64,000 bases of DNA from Palsa-883 sp963847615 (lineage in GTDB: Bacteria; Pseudomonadota; Alphaproteobacteria; Acetobacterales; Acetobacteraceae): NCBI GenBank assembly GCA_963847615.1, contig CAWKAN010000016.1, positions 558,001 to 622,000 on the forward strand, written 5' to 3'. This document shows positions 8,147 to 16,003 of this stretch, in pieces. The notes beneath the pieces are model-generated. The model searched no databases and was not told the DNA's origin. It saw nothing but the letters and a program-made list of their open reading frames with translations. The position numbers and the translations under genes were made by a program. How positions within the stretch are numbered: position 1 is the first letter of the stretch; every line of letters begins with the position of its first letter.

Positions 8147-8951
8147 ATGTCGGACCCCTCCACCGGGATTACCCTTCGCACCATCCAGGAGGCGATGCCC
8201 GAGTACCACATCGCCACCGACCTGCTGGACGGCGTGCTGACCGCCATGCCGCCGCCGCCCCCCGATGCCTCCCCGGCCTGGCGCCGGGCGCGGCTGACGC
8301 GGGTCATCGAGGAGGTGGCCGCCCGGGTGCCGATGGACGCGGCGCAGGGGCACCTCGCCGGGCAGCTCGTCGTCGTGCAGTTCCTCGCCGATGACATGGT
8401 GGGGCGCATCACGGCGCCGGGGCTGGCGCTGGCGGAGCGGCGCCTGGTGAGCCGCACGGCCGACGATCTGCTGCGCTCGGTGGTGCGGTTGGAGCGGGCG
8501 CTGGAGCGGCGGCAGGCGCGGGTGATGCCGTTCCGCGACGTGGGGGCGGTGGCCGGGTTCGACCTGGATGCGCTGGACGGCGTTTGGTGCCGCGGGGTCC
8601 CGGTCGCCGCCGCAAGACCCGGTGGCACCGCCGGCCGCACCGGAGCCGACCGCGGGGCTGGCGCCGGAGACGCCCGAGCCGGCGGGGCCGCAGGCCGAGG
8701 GCGCGGCGGCGGTGGTTGGGCGGGCCGCGGGTGCCGGCAACCCGGACGGCCAGGCTGGGCGGGGCCGCGCGAGCGTCACGCTGCAGCAGGGCGATGGCTG
8801 GTCGCTGGAGGTCTGGCCGGCCAGGGCGGGCGCCAGCGTCGGGCCTGACCCCGCCGCACACGACAAGTTGGCGCGGCCCATTGTGACGGCGGGTGCTGCG
8901 ACGGCGGGCGCTGTGACGGCGGATCGGCTGGCAACGCGGGTCGTGGCATGA
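8147..8951 (+). CDS. Hypothetical protein upstream of the HGGxSTGP gene, frame slips near 8590
   Basis: The N-terminal 145 residues (MSDPSTGITLRTIQEAMPEY...GRITAPGLALAERRLVSRTADDLLRSVVRLERALERRQARV) look like a genuine helical protein. The coding pattern then jumps frame around 8580-8600 and continues as a Pro/Ala-rich tail to TGA at 8949-8951. The tail contains a TAGA-type 15-bp tandem repeat (8880-8925). The stop overlaps the start of the next gene (8948), so the two are coupled. No function assigned. Confidence 0.55.
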
Positions 8952-10216
8952 GCGCGAGCGTCGATCCGCGGGAGGCGGCCGCGGCGGGGGGCTCCGGCGT
9001 GGCGGCTGCTCGGCCAGGGTCGGGCGCATCCCCGGGGCGGGCGCCGGCGTGTGGGGCGCGGACGCGGGCCGGCGGTCCGTGCCTCGGGTTGGCGATGGCG
9101 AACGGACGGTGCCGCATGCATGGCGGGGCGAGCACCGGGCCTCGCACGGCGGCGGGCCTGGCGCGGATGGTCGCCGCAAAGACGACGCACGGCCGCTACG
9201 CGATGAGCGGGGCGGCGGAGCGGCAGGCGCAGCGTTATGTCCGGACGCTGATCGTGCGGACCGGGCTGGCGTGCACGGCGACGCTGTTGCGGGGGTATCT
9301 GCCGGCCGGGATGGCGGCGCGGTTGGACGCGGCGCCGGAGGCGTTGCAGGCGCCGAAGCATCCCTCGCAGGTGGCGTTCGAGGCGCTGCACCCAGCAACC
9401 CCATGCAACTGTCTGCTGCCGGGCCTCGGGGCGGGGCGGCGGGCGCGAGCGGCGCGGGCTCGGCTTGGGGCAGTCGACGAGGTGGCGGACGGCGCGGCGG
9501 CGCTGGCGCTGCGCGGGCGGGAGACCGAGCGGGAGGCGGCGCGGGCGGAGGCGGCAGCGCAGGCGCCGTGGCGGGCGGCGATCAAGGCGGCGCGGGGGGT
9601 GAAGCGCGCGGCGTGGGAGGCGCGGCGCCAAACGCGCAATTCGCGCAACGACCCTATGCGCGGCGCGGCGATGGGGGCTCGGGTGGCGGCGGGTGCGCCG
9701 TTGGGTATGCCGGCGGGGCAGCAAGCGGGCGACACCGCCGGGTGGGCGCCTGGAGCGCCCGGGTTGAGCGAGGCCTTGGCGCGGGAGGTGCTGGCGCGGC
9801 GGCTGCGTGCGGAATTGGCGTTGCGCGGCAACGACCCTATGCGCGGCCCGGCGGCGGGCGCTGCGCCGGGCGGCGTTGCCCAGGAGCGGTTGACCCGGTT
9901 GGGCGAAGGGCTTCCTGACGGGGCGGCGCGGGTCGCGCCGACGTTGACTGGGTTGGGTCCGAGGAAGGCCTTGGCGCTCGGTAGCACGACGCTGGCGCGG
10001 ACCTGGGAGCCGAACGCGTCCGAGATACTCGCCGCGCGGTTCGGGCCCGCGGCGCCAATGGGTTGGCCGGGGCCGCCGGCGCCACCGCCGGGCATCGCCG
10101 CGATGCCAGGTGGCGATTGTGCGCAACGACCCCATATGGGGCCTGCCGCACCGGAGCCCGCGGCGCCGAAGCCAGGGGTCGGGGTTGACCCGCTGGGGCG
10201 CTGGTCCCGGCGATGA
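8948..10216 (+). CDS. HGGxSTGP-motif protein
   Basis: The signature CGARTRAGGPCLGLAMANG followed by GRCRMHGGASTGPRTAAGLAR (residues about 35-75) defines the HGGxSTGP domain family, a Cys/His-bearing small motif found in proteins near phage and mobile DNA. The rest of the 422-aa product is low-complexity Ala/Arg/Gly. It contains three copies of a nucleotide repeat encoding NDPMRG or CAQRPHMG (around 9649, 9829 and 10111), so part of the C-terminal half is probably repeat-derived. The C-terminal two thirds may not be a folded domain. Function unknown. Confidence 0.55.
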   Translation: MSASVDPREAAAAGGSGVAAARPGSGASPGRAPACGARTRAGGPCLGLAMANGRCRMHGGASTGPRTAAGLARMVAAKTTHGRYAMSGAAERQAQRYVRTLIVRTGLACTATLLRGYLPAGMAARLDAAPEALQAPKHPSQVAFEALHPATPCNCLLPGLGAGRRARAARARLGAVDEVADGAAALALRGRETEREAARAEAAAQAPWRAAIKAARGVKRAAWEARRQTRNSRNDPMRGAAMGARVAAGAPLGMPAGQQAGDTAGWAPGAPGLSEALAREVLARRLRAELALRGNDPMRGPAAGAAPGGVAQERLTRLGEGLPDGAARVAPTLTGLGPRKALALGSTTLARTWEPNASEILAARFGPAAPMGWPGPPAPPPGIAAMPGGDCAQRPHMGPAAPEPAAPKPGVGVDPLGRWSRR

Positions 10217-10594
10217 GGATTGATCGAGTGGACGACGGCGGGTGTTGCTGGGTCGCCAACCGCCCGTCGCCCGTCCCGCGATGCACGCCGGCGTCGATCC
10301 AGGGGTCGAGATGCGCTGCGGCGGCGGCGGTTGTCGATTTGGCCGGGCGCCGCTGCGTCTCGGTGATGGCGGGGCGTGACCCCAGCCGCCTTCGCGCCAA
10401 CGGTGGTGCGTGGATGGCCCGGTGATCCCCGGGTCAAGCCCGGGGACAAGGGCCCGGTCAGGACGGCGACGCAACTTCACCCGGCCAAAATGACAACTGT
10501 TGACGCCAAGCTGGGATCGTTGCCCCCTTGCCCCGCCGCGCATGGCTGTGCGACGAGGTTGAAACACACGGCCCGAACAACGCCGAGGACCAAT
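10217..10594. other. Spacer with dispersed repeat, no gene seen
   Basis: It contains a copy of the GGTGGTGCGTGGATGGCC...TCAAGCCCGGGGACAAG-type dispersed repeat at about 10402-10452. No supported ORF. The fabI ribosome-binding region lies at its right end (CGAGGAC, 10584-10590). Confidence 0.55.
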
Positions 10595-11436
10595 ATGCCC
10601 GATCGTGCCCCCGCCAAAGGCACCCTGATGCAAGGCAAGCGCGGCCTGATCATGGGCGTGGCGAACGATCGCTCGCTGGCCTGGGGCATCGCCGCCGCGT
10701 GCGCCGCGCAGGGCGCCGAGCTGGCCTTCACCTTCCAGGGGGAGGCGCTGGAAAGCGCGTCCGCCCGTTGGCCGCCTCGGTCGGCTCCGACCTGGTGTAT
10801 CCCTGCGACGTGACCGACGAGGCCAGCATCGATGCCACCTTCGACAGCCTGAAGCAGCATTGGGGCCAGCTCGACTTCCTGGTCCACGCGATCGCCTATG
10901 CGGACAAGCAATACCTGCGCGGCCGCTACCTCGACACGCCGCGCGCCGCATTCCTGCAGGCGCTGGACATCTCCTGCTATTCCTTCGTCGCGGTCGGCCA
11001 GCGGGCGGTGCCGATGATGGCGCCCGGCGGCAGCCTGCTGACCCTGACCTATCTCGGTGCGGAGAACTGGACGCCGCACTACAACGTCATGGGCGTGGCG
11101 AAGGCGGCGCTGGAGGCCTCGGTGCGCTACATGGCGGCGGATCTCGGCGGCGTCGGCATCCGGGTGAACGCGATCAGCGCCGGGCCGATCAAGACGCTGG
11201 CGGCCAACGGGATCGGCGATTTCCGCTACATCCTGCGCTGGAACCAGCTCAATTCGCCAATGCAACGGAATGTCACGATCGAGGAGGTGGGCGGCGCCGG
11301 CGTCTATCTGCTGTCCGACCTCGCCGGGGCGGTGACCGGCGAGGTACATCACGTTGACTGCGGCTATCATATCGTCGGGATGAAGAACCCGGCGGCGCCC
11401 GACATCGCGATCGTCGAAGGCAGCGGCGGCGGGTAA
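10595..11436 (+). CDS. fabI: Enoyl-[acyl-carrier-protein] reductase (NADH), frame slips at 10751
   Basis: An SDR fold with the FabI-type opening KRGLIMGVANDRSLAWGIAAA (divergent GxxxxxSxxxG cofactor loop) and SVGSDLVYPCDVTDEASIDA. The catalytic Tyr...Lys sits in HYNVMGVAKAALEASVRYMA, followed by ISAGPIKTLAANGI, diagnostic for FabI. It performs the last reduction in fatty-acid elongation. The first 52 residues and the rest lie in different frames. Restoring one A in the run at 10752-10754 gives GEALEKRVRPLAASVGSD, the family sequence. Because FabI is usually essential, a base-calling deletion is the likely explanation. Confidence 0.93.
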
Positions 11437-11451
11437 TGGCGACCAACTTTC

Positions 11452-11567
11452 TCCCCCTCCCCTTGAGGGAGGGGGTTGGGGGGAGGGGTAGGGTGCGCAA
11501 GAAGCTTTGGTGCGACCGCGGCACTGACCCCTCCCCCCGCCCCCTCCCTCAAGGGGAGGGGGAGAGT
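11452..11567. repeat. Imperfect long inverted repeat between fabI and aroC
   Basis: A C/T-rich arm (CCCCTCCCCTTGAGGGAGGG, about 11452-11492) is complemented by the arm at about 11525-11567 around an about 30-nt centre. The structure could fold into a long hairpin in the fabI-aroC intergenic RNA. It may act as an attenuating structure or simply be a dispersed repeat. No terminator-like T run follows. Confidence 0.55.
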
Positions 11568-11618
11568 TTTTGCCGGCCATGACGGAGCGGCCAGCGGCCA
11601 CGAGGACAGACACACCAC

Positions 11619-12722
11619 ATGTCGCACAACACCTTCGGCCATCTGTTCCGCGTCACCACCTGGGGCGAGAGCCACGGGCCGGCGATCGGCTGCGTGGTCG
11701 ATGGCTGCCCGCCGCGGCTGGCGCTGAGCGAGGCCGATATCCAGCCCTGGCTGGACCGCCGCCGCCCAGGCCAGAGCAAGTTCACCACCCAGCGCCAGGA
11801 GCCCGACCAGGTCCGCATCCTGTCCGGCGTGTTTGACGGGTTGACCACCGGCACGCCGATTGCGTTGCAGATCGACAACGTCGACCAGCGCTCGCGCGAC
11901 TATTCCGAGATCGCGGCGAAGTTCCGCCCCGGCCACGCCGACCTGACCTATGAGCTGAAATACGGCATCCGCGACTATCGCGGCGGCGGGCGGGCCTCGG
12001 CGCGCGAGACGGCGATGCGCGTCGCGGCGGGCGGCGTGGCGCGCAAGGTGCTGGGCGCGGGGGTGCGCATCCGCGGCGCACTGGTGCAGATGGGTCCGCA
12101 CCGGATCGACCGCGCGCGCTGGGACTGGGACGCGGTGGCGGGCAACCCGTTCTTCTGCCCCGACCCGGTGATGGCGCAGACCTGGGAGACGTACCTGCTG
12201 GCGGTGCGCAAGGCCGGGTCGTCCGTCGGCGCGGTGATCGAGGTGGTCGCCGATGGCGTGCCGCCCGGCCTGGGCGCGCCGGTCTACGCCAAGCTGGACG
12301 CCGAGCTGGCCGGCGCGCTGATGTCGATCAACGCGGTGAAGGGGGTGGAGATCGGCGCCGGGTTCGCCGCCGCGGCGCTGACCGGCGAGGAAAACGCCGA
12401 CGAGATGCGCATGCGCGATGGGCTGGTGGCGTTCCAGGCGAACCACGCGGGCGGCATCCTGGGCGGGATTTCGACCGGCCAGCCGATCGTCGCGCGGTTC
12501 GCGGTGAAGCCGACCAGCTCGATCCTGGCGCCGCGCCTGACGGTGGACCGCGCCGGGCGGGAGACCGAGATCACCACCCGGGGCCGGCACGACCCCTGCG
12601 TGGGGATCCGCGCGGTGCCGGTGGGCGAGGCGATGCTGGCCTGCGTGCTGGCGGATCATGTGTTGCGGCACCGGGCGCAGAACCCGGATGCGCCGGAGGT
12701 GGCACGGTTGCCGCGGAATTAG
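11619..12722 (+). CDS. aroC: Chorismate synthase
   Basis: The 367-aa product begins MSHNTFGHLFRVTTWGESHG (signature 1 of the family) and carries GKAFRPGHAD-equivalent FRPGHADLTYELKYGIRDYRGGGRASARETAMRVAAG (signature 2) and RGRHDPCVGIRAVPV (signature 3). It converts EPSP to chorismate with reduced FMN, the last shikimate-pathway step. Length and all motifs are normal. Its last 26 codons are duplicated 3 kb downstream as the right boundary of a cargo island. Confidence 0.97.
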   Translation: MSHNTFGHLFRVTTWGESHGPAIGCVVDGCPPRLALSEADIQPWLDRRRPGQSKFTTQRQEPDQVRILSGVFDGLTTGTPIALQIDNVDQRSRDYSEIAAKFRPGHADLTYELKYGIRDYRGGGRASARETAMRVAAGGVARKVLGAGVRIRGALVQMGPHRIDRARWDWDAVAGNPFFCPDPVMAQTWETYLLAVRKAGSSVGAVIEVVADGVPPGLGAPVYAKLDAELAGALMSINAVKGVEIGAGFAAAALTGEENADEMRMRDGLVAFQANHAGGILGGISTGQPIVARFAVKPTSSILAPRLTVDRAGRETEITTRGRHDPCVGIRAVPVGEAMLACVLADHVLRHRAQNPDAPEVARLPRN

Positions 12723-12729
12723 GGCGGCG
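12641..12729. repeat. Left direct repeat: aroC 3' end
   Basis: This stretch covers the last codons of aroC plus seven bases beyond its stop. It recurs at 15717-15805 in the same orientation with about three mismatches. The left copy completes the functional gene, and the right copy is a stranded 3' fragment. This is the arrangement left by integration at, or tandem duplication of, a gene's 3' end. Confidence 0.9.
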
Positions 12730-12731
12730 CC

Positions 12732-12758
12732 CGAAATGATGACTTTGCCATCATTTCG
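12732..12758. terminator. Perfect 10-bp stem-loop after aroC
   Basis: CGAAATGATG (12732-12741) pairs with CATCATTTCG (12749-12758) around a 7-nt loop, 9 bp past the aroC stop. There is no long T run, so if it terminates transcription it is a weak intrinsic terminator. Related CGAAATGxTG words occur near 15948 and 59706, so it may instead be a dispersed palindrome. Confidence 0.5.
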
Positions 12759-12868
12759 AGGGTGATCCCCGTGCATTGATCGGGCAGTAACAGTGTCCGG
12801 CTATGCCCCGTGGTCGTGTCTGGGGACGTGGTGCAGGAGCCGGAGAACCGCCCCCCGCGTCGCGGGCA

Positions 12869-13441
12869 TCAGCCGGCGCCGCTTGCGCCCTGTAGCCAGT
12901 CCAGCGCCTCGGAGAACGGGTCGTCGCTCACGACCTCCGTCCCGCGCGTGCCGGCCCGCCACAGATTGCCGTCCAGCACGTCGAACACGACCAGCATGCG
13001 CTCGCTCTTCGCCAGCCGGCCGCTCGCGCGTGCCTCGGCAGCCGCAACCACGAGTTCCTCGGTCTGCAGCAGCACGGCATTGATGCCGTCCCGCTCGGCC
13101 TCGGCGTCGCCGTACGCGCCGCCGTAGTTGAGGCGGACATAGACCGCGAGCGGACCGGCGATCATGCGCAGGCAGAAATACCACGAGGCGATGCCGTGGC
13201 CGATCTGGCCGAACCCGATCTGGTCGGGCGCGCGCGGGTCGGCCGCCAGCGCGATCGCGGCCGTGCGGTTGTCCAGGCTCATCGGCTCCGTCGTGTAGGT
13301 GTCGGCGCCGCGGTGCGTCAGCGTGTCGACCAGTGCGTGCGGCACGGACGGCACGCGCAGCCCCTGCGCGCGGTAGTCGAGGAACGCCTGCTCCAGCGCC
13401 TTCATGCCGGTCGCCGGAGCGGTCGCTGCGGACCCGCTCAT
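12869..13441 (-). CDS. Unknown 190-aa protein coupled to the kinase-like gene
   Basis: The sequence (MSGSAATAPATGMKALEQAF...) reads as a globular alpha/beta protein: TTEPMSLDNRTAAIALAADPRAPDQI, ASWYFCLRMIAGPLAVYVRLNYGGAYGD, ERMLVVFDVLDGNLWRAGT. Its start overlaps the stop of the upstream 563-aa gene by four bases (ATGA), so the two are translationally coupled and probably act together, for example as a chaperone, immunity partner or co-effector. I do not recognise a family. A second in-frame ATG (M13) is an alternative start. Confidence 0.7.
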   Translation of the reverse strand: MSGSAATAPATGMKALEQAFLDYRAQGLRVPSVPHALVDTLTHRGADTYTTEPMSLDNRTAAIALAADPRAPDQIGFGQIGHGIASWYFCLRMIAGPLAVYVRLNYGGAYGDAEAERDGINAVLLQTEELVVAAAEARASGRLAKSERMLVVFDVLDGNLWRAGTRGTEVVSDDPFSEALDWLQGASGAG

Positions 13442-15129
13442 AGGCCGGCCTCGTCGAACATCTTGGCGAAGTCGCGGCCGAACAGCCCGCCGCTCTTCTC
13501 GGCGTTGCGCTGGTCCTTCGTGACATCCTGGAGTTGGGCCAGGAACTGCCGCGGCGAGAGCTTCTCATCGCCGGGCGACTGCCAGGTCGACCAGTCCTCG
13601 ACCACATAGCCGGCTTCCTTCAGCATGGCCGCGTGTTCCTTGGCTTCGTTGAAGCGCTTGCGCGAGGCCTCGATCTCCTCGTCGGTCAGCAGGCCCGCGA
13701 GCTTGGGCAGCAGGTCCCGCTCGAACGTCTTCTTGATGAGCTCGTCGTAGACCTTCTTGTCGATCAGTGGCGGCAGGCCGGGCGGCGTCTTGCGCGCGTC
13801 CAGCTCGCCCTTCTTGACCAACGCCTTGGTCTGGTTCTTGCCGAACGCCATGTCGTTGTCGATGCCGGTGACCTTGACGTCGTCGCCGTTGACTTCGACG
13901 AAGTAGTTCTGCGCGTGCCGGTCGGTCTGTCCGGTCAGGATGTCGCACCATTCCAGGCCATTGAGCTGCTCCTGCAGCGCCGCCTGCGCCTTCTTCGACG
14001 GCGGCGTGTCGCCCCACGGCGGCAGCAGCTTGGTCACTTCCTTCTCCCAGCCGGGGCCGTTCGGGGGTTTCAACCGGACCTTCGGCTTGCACTTCAACAG
14101 CCCCTCGAAGTCGCGGTTCTGCATCAGCTCGCCGATCTTGCCGAACTGCTGCGCCTTGAAATCCTCCCACACGCCACGGGCGGGCGGCTTGCCCGGCGCC
14201 AGTCCCATCATCAGGCCGACCTCGACCTTTTCGGTTTCCGGGTTCTTGTGCAGGCCGAAGTTGACTTTCGGCGTCACCTTGATGCCCAGCAGGTCGGAGA
14301 CCGCCGAGGTGGCGATGTTGCGGTTGCCGTTGTGCGGCGAGTCCTTGTCGATGCCGATCGCGGTGGCGCCGTCCAGCGGCTGCTCCTCGCGCAGCTTCTC
14401 TGCCTTGAACACCCGCACGTCGCCGCCGGTGAAGTCGATCTTGCTGACCGAGTTGGCGTTGCCGGCGCCGAATTTGTCGTTGCAGTTCGACATCTTGTCG
14501 TCGTTCAGCGTGTCGAACGCGCAGTCCTTGAAGCGGATCCCCCGCGCCTTGCAGTCCAGCGCCTGCTCGATGGTGATGTGGTCCTTGACCTTGGCGAAAT
14601 CCGGGTCGTCCGTGACCGATTTCAGCAGCTCCTTGCGGTCGCGCGCCCGCGCGGACACGTCGTTGCCGACGGAAACCTTGTTCGGGTCGTCCTTGTGCTG
14701 CTCGGCATAGGCCTCGCCGGCCTTGATCAGGTCGTCCAGAGTCTTGGTCAGCGTCGCCTCGTCAAGCTCGGCGAGCGATCCCTTGCACGCGTCCTCGATC
14801 TTCTTGGTTTCGGCGCGCATCTCCTTGTAGTGGACGGAGCGCTTCCAGAGGCCCTTGAGCCGGTTCGAGTGCGGCTCGTGGCCGATGCGGGCCGCCAGCT
14901 GCTCGAAGGTCATCAGCGCGCCATCGATCTTCTTCGACAGCACCGGCGAACGCGACTTCGGCACCGGCATCGTCGGCATGTCCTGCTCGGGCTCGACCTG
15001 GGACTTCAGCTTCACCAGCGGCAGGGTGTTCAGCCCCCAGCTTCGCTTGAGCGGCGAAACCGGCTTGCTACCTGAGCGCTTCTTGCCGCCCCTGTCGCTG
15101 GTCGTTTCGATTTCGCTGGAAAATGACAT
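13438..15129 (-). CDS. Kinase-like protein with PI-kinase/Fam20-style catalytic signature, putative effector
   Basis: A 563-aa, Lys/Asp-rich protein with no transmembrane segment or signal peptide. A VFKAEKL strand (about residue 241) could supply the ATP-binding lysine. ILTGQTDRHAQNYFV (about 398) matches the D-R-H...N catalytic loop. GIDNDMAFG (about 425) matches the D-N-D metal-binding motif found in PI3/4-kinase-like, actin-fragmin kinase and Fam20C-type atypical kinases. The N-terminal about 100 residues are basic and low-complexity, as in secreted effectors. It is the middle gene of three on the island; target and secretion route unknown. Confidence 0.65.
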   Translation of the reverse strand: MSFSSEIETTSDRGGKKRSGSKPVSPLKRSWGLNTLPLVKLKSQVEPEQDMPTMPVPKSRSPVLSKKIDGALMTFEQLAARIGHEPHSNRLKGLWKRSVHYKEMRAETKKIEDACKGSLAELDEATLTKTLDDLIKAGEAYAEQHKDDPNKVSVGNDVSARARDRKELLKSVTDDPDFAKVKDHITIEQALDCKARGIRFKDCAFDTLNDDKMSNCNDKFGAGNANSVSKIDFTGGDVRVFKAEKLREEQPLDGATAIGIDKDSPHNGNRNIATSAVSDLLGIKVTPKVNFGLHKNPETEKVEVGLMMGLAPGKPPARGVWEDFKAQQFGKIGELMQNRDFEGLLKCKPKVRLKPPNGPGWEKEVTKLLPPWGDTPPSKKAQAALQEQLNGLEWCDILTGQTDRHAQNYFVEVNGDDVKVTGIDNDMAFGKNQTKALVKKGELDARKTPPGLPPLIDKKVYDELIKKTFERDLLPKLAGLLTDEEIEASRKRFNEAKEHAAMLKEAGYVVEDWSTWQSPGDEKLSPRQFLAQLQDVTKDQRNAEKSGGLFGRDFAKMFDEAGL

Positions 15130-15145
15130 GTGCCGGTTCCGTGCG

Positions 15146-15565
15146 CTACGCGAGCTTCGGCAGTCCGCCGTCGATGCGGCGCAGCGCCTGGCTCAGGGTT
15201 GTGTAGATCTCGACATCAACCTCGAACGGGTTGTCGTCGAGCGCCTCGACCAGCGCGCTGCGCTCCAGGAACGCCTGATAGTTCGCGACTGCCTGGCGCA
15301 GCGCCGCCGCGGCCTTCTGCCGGGCTTCGCCGGTCGCGGCGTTGTAGGCGGCGAGGCCGGCGGTCAGCGCCGCGGTCTCGTTGCCGTCCAGCAATTGATG
15401 GATGCCCTTGTCGGCGAGTTGGTTGAAGTCCACGTCGCCGTAGCTGCGCAGTTCGCGTGCCAACCCGGCGAGCCGCCCGTCGATCGCCTTGGCGGCGTCC
15501 TGCCAGGGCGCGATAACGTCCGCCCCGCCCGCACCCGCACCACCCCGCCGGGTGATCCCGAGCAC
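15146..15565 (-). CDS. Helical 139-aa protein upstream of the kinase-like gene
   Basis: The predicted protein is almost entirely helical (APWQDAAKAIDGRLAGLARELRSYG, GLAAYNAATGEARQKAAAALRQAVANYQAFLE). It ends with DDNPFEVDVEIYTTLSQALRRI, a tail I loosely associate with proteins of contractile-injection or polymorphic-toxin loci; that association is uncertain. The start is ambiguous: the frame stays open upstream to about 15680 without an ATG, and GTG at 15565 is used. It ends 16 bp before the kinase-like gene and is probably its operon leader. Confidence 0.6.
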   Translation of the reverse strand: MLGITRRGGAGAGGADVIAPWQDAAKAIDGRLAGLARELRSYGDVDFNQLADKGIHQLLDGNETAALTAGLAAYNAATGEARQKAAAALRQAVANYQAFLERSALVEALDDNPFEVDVEIYTTLSQALRRIDGGLPKLA

Positions 15566-15716
15566 CCGCTCGACCCACTGGTCCTTTTCCGATGTAGGCA
15601 GATCGTCCTCCCTCGACGCGCTGTCTCGCAGATCGTTGGCCGTGCGCCGCCGCGGTTTGAGATAACGGCTTCCGATCTGTCAGGCAAGCGCCGGTCTCGG
15701 CTTCCGGCGGCCGGAC

Positions 15717-15805
15717 TGCGTGCTGGCGGATCATGTGTTGCGGCACCGGGCGCAGAGCGCGGATGCGCCGGAGGTGGCGCGGTTGCCGCGGAATTAGGGC
15801 GGCGG
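15717..15805. repeat. Right direct repeat: stranded aroC 3' fragment
   Basis: This copy of 12641-12729 encodes, out of context, the final residues of chorismate synthase (VLADHVLRHRAQ...) up to the TAG at 15796-15798. It has no start of its own and is not a gene. It marks the right boundary of the cargo island. Confidence 0.9.
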
Positions 15806-15935
15806 CCGGGAATACTCGTTACGAGTTTCCCGGGCGCGCGCCAACTCGCCATGAGCGCGAAGCATGCCGCGGTGAAAACCGGGGGCTGGCGGACAATATC
15901 TGCGGCTTGGTGGCCGCCCCACCAACCCCGCGCGC

Positions 15936-15988
15936 GATACCAGCGGCCCGAAATGGTGGAAGAGTCGTCACTTTGGGCCGCTGGTATC
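15936..15988. repeat. Palindromic repeat GATACCAGCGGCCC / GGGCCGCTGGTATC
   Basis: Fourteen-base arms at 15936-15949 and 15975-15988 are perfect inverted copies separated by about 25 bp containing CGAAATGGTGGAAGA. The same arms, partly degenerate, recur at 38425-38478. It lies downstream of lpxD (minus strand) and could also serve as its transcription end. Confidence 0.7.
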
Positions 15989-16003
15989 AGAAGCCATCCC
16001 GCT

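Larger units (their letters stand above)
12730..15716. mobile_element. Cargo island bounded by 88-bp direct repeats of aroC
   Basis: The about 3-kb segment between the two aroC 3'-end copies holds three minus-strand genes (a 139-aa protein, a 563-aa kinase-like protein and a 190-aa protein) and no transposase or integrase. The direct repeats point to site-specific integration at the aroC 3' end followed by loss of the recombinase, or to recombination-mediated capture. The cargo has more Lys, Asp and Asn than neighbouring core proteins, consistent with foreign origin. Confidence 0.65.

Noticed and set aside
7856..10951. 1031-aa minus-strand ORF
   Set aside because: It runs opposite the HGGxSTGP pair and fabI and is almost wholly Arg/Pro/Ala low complexity, an artefact of a stop-poor GC-rich frame.
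13438..15129. Classifying the kinase-like protein as a HipA toxin
   Set aside because: The motif spacing and the DRH/DND residues fit PI-kinase/Fam20-style enzymes at least as well, and no HipB-like HTH partner is present on the island.
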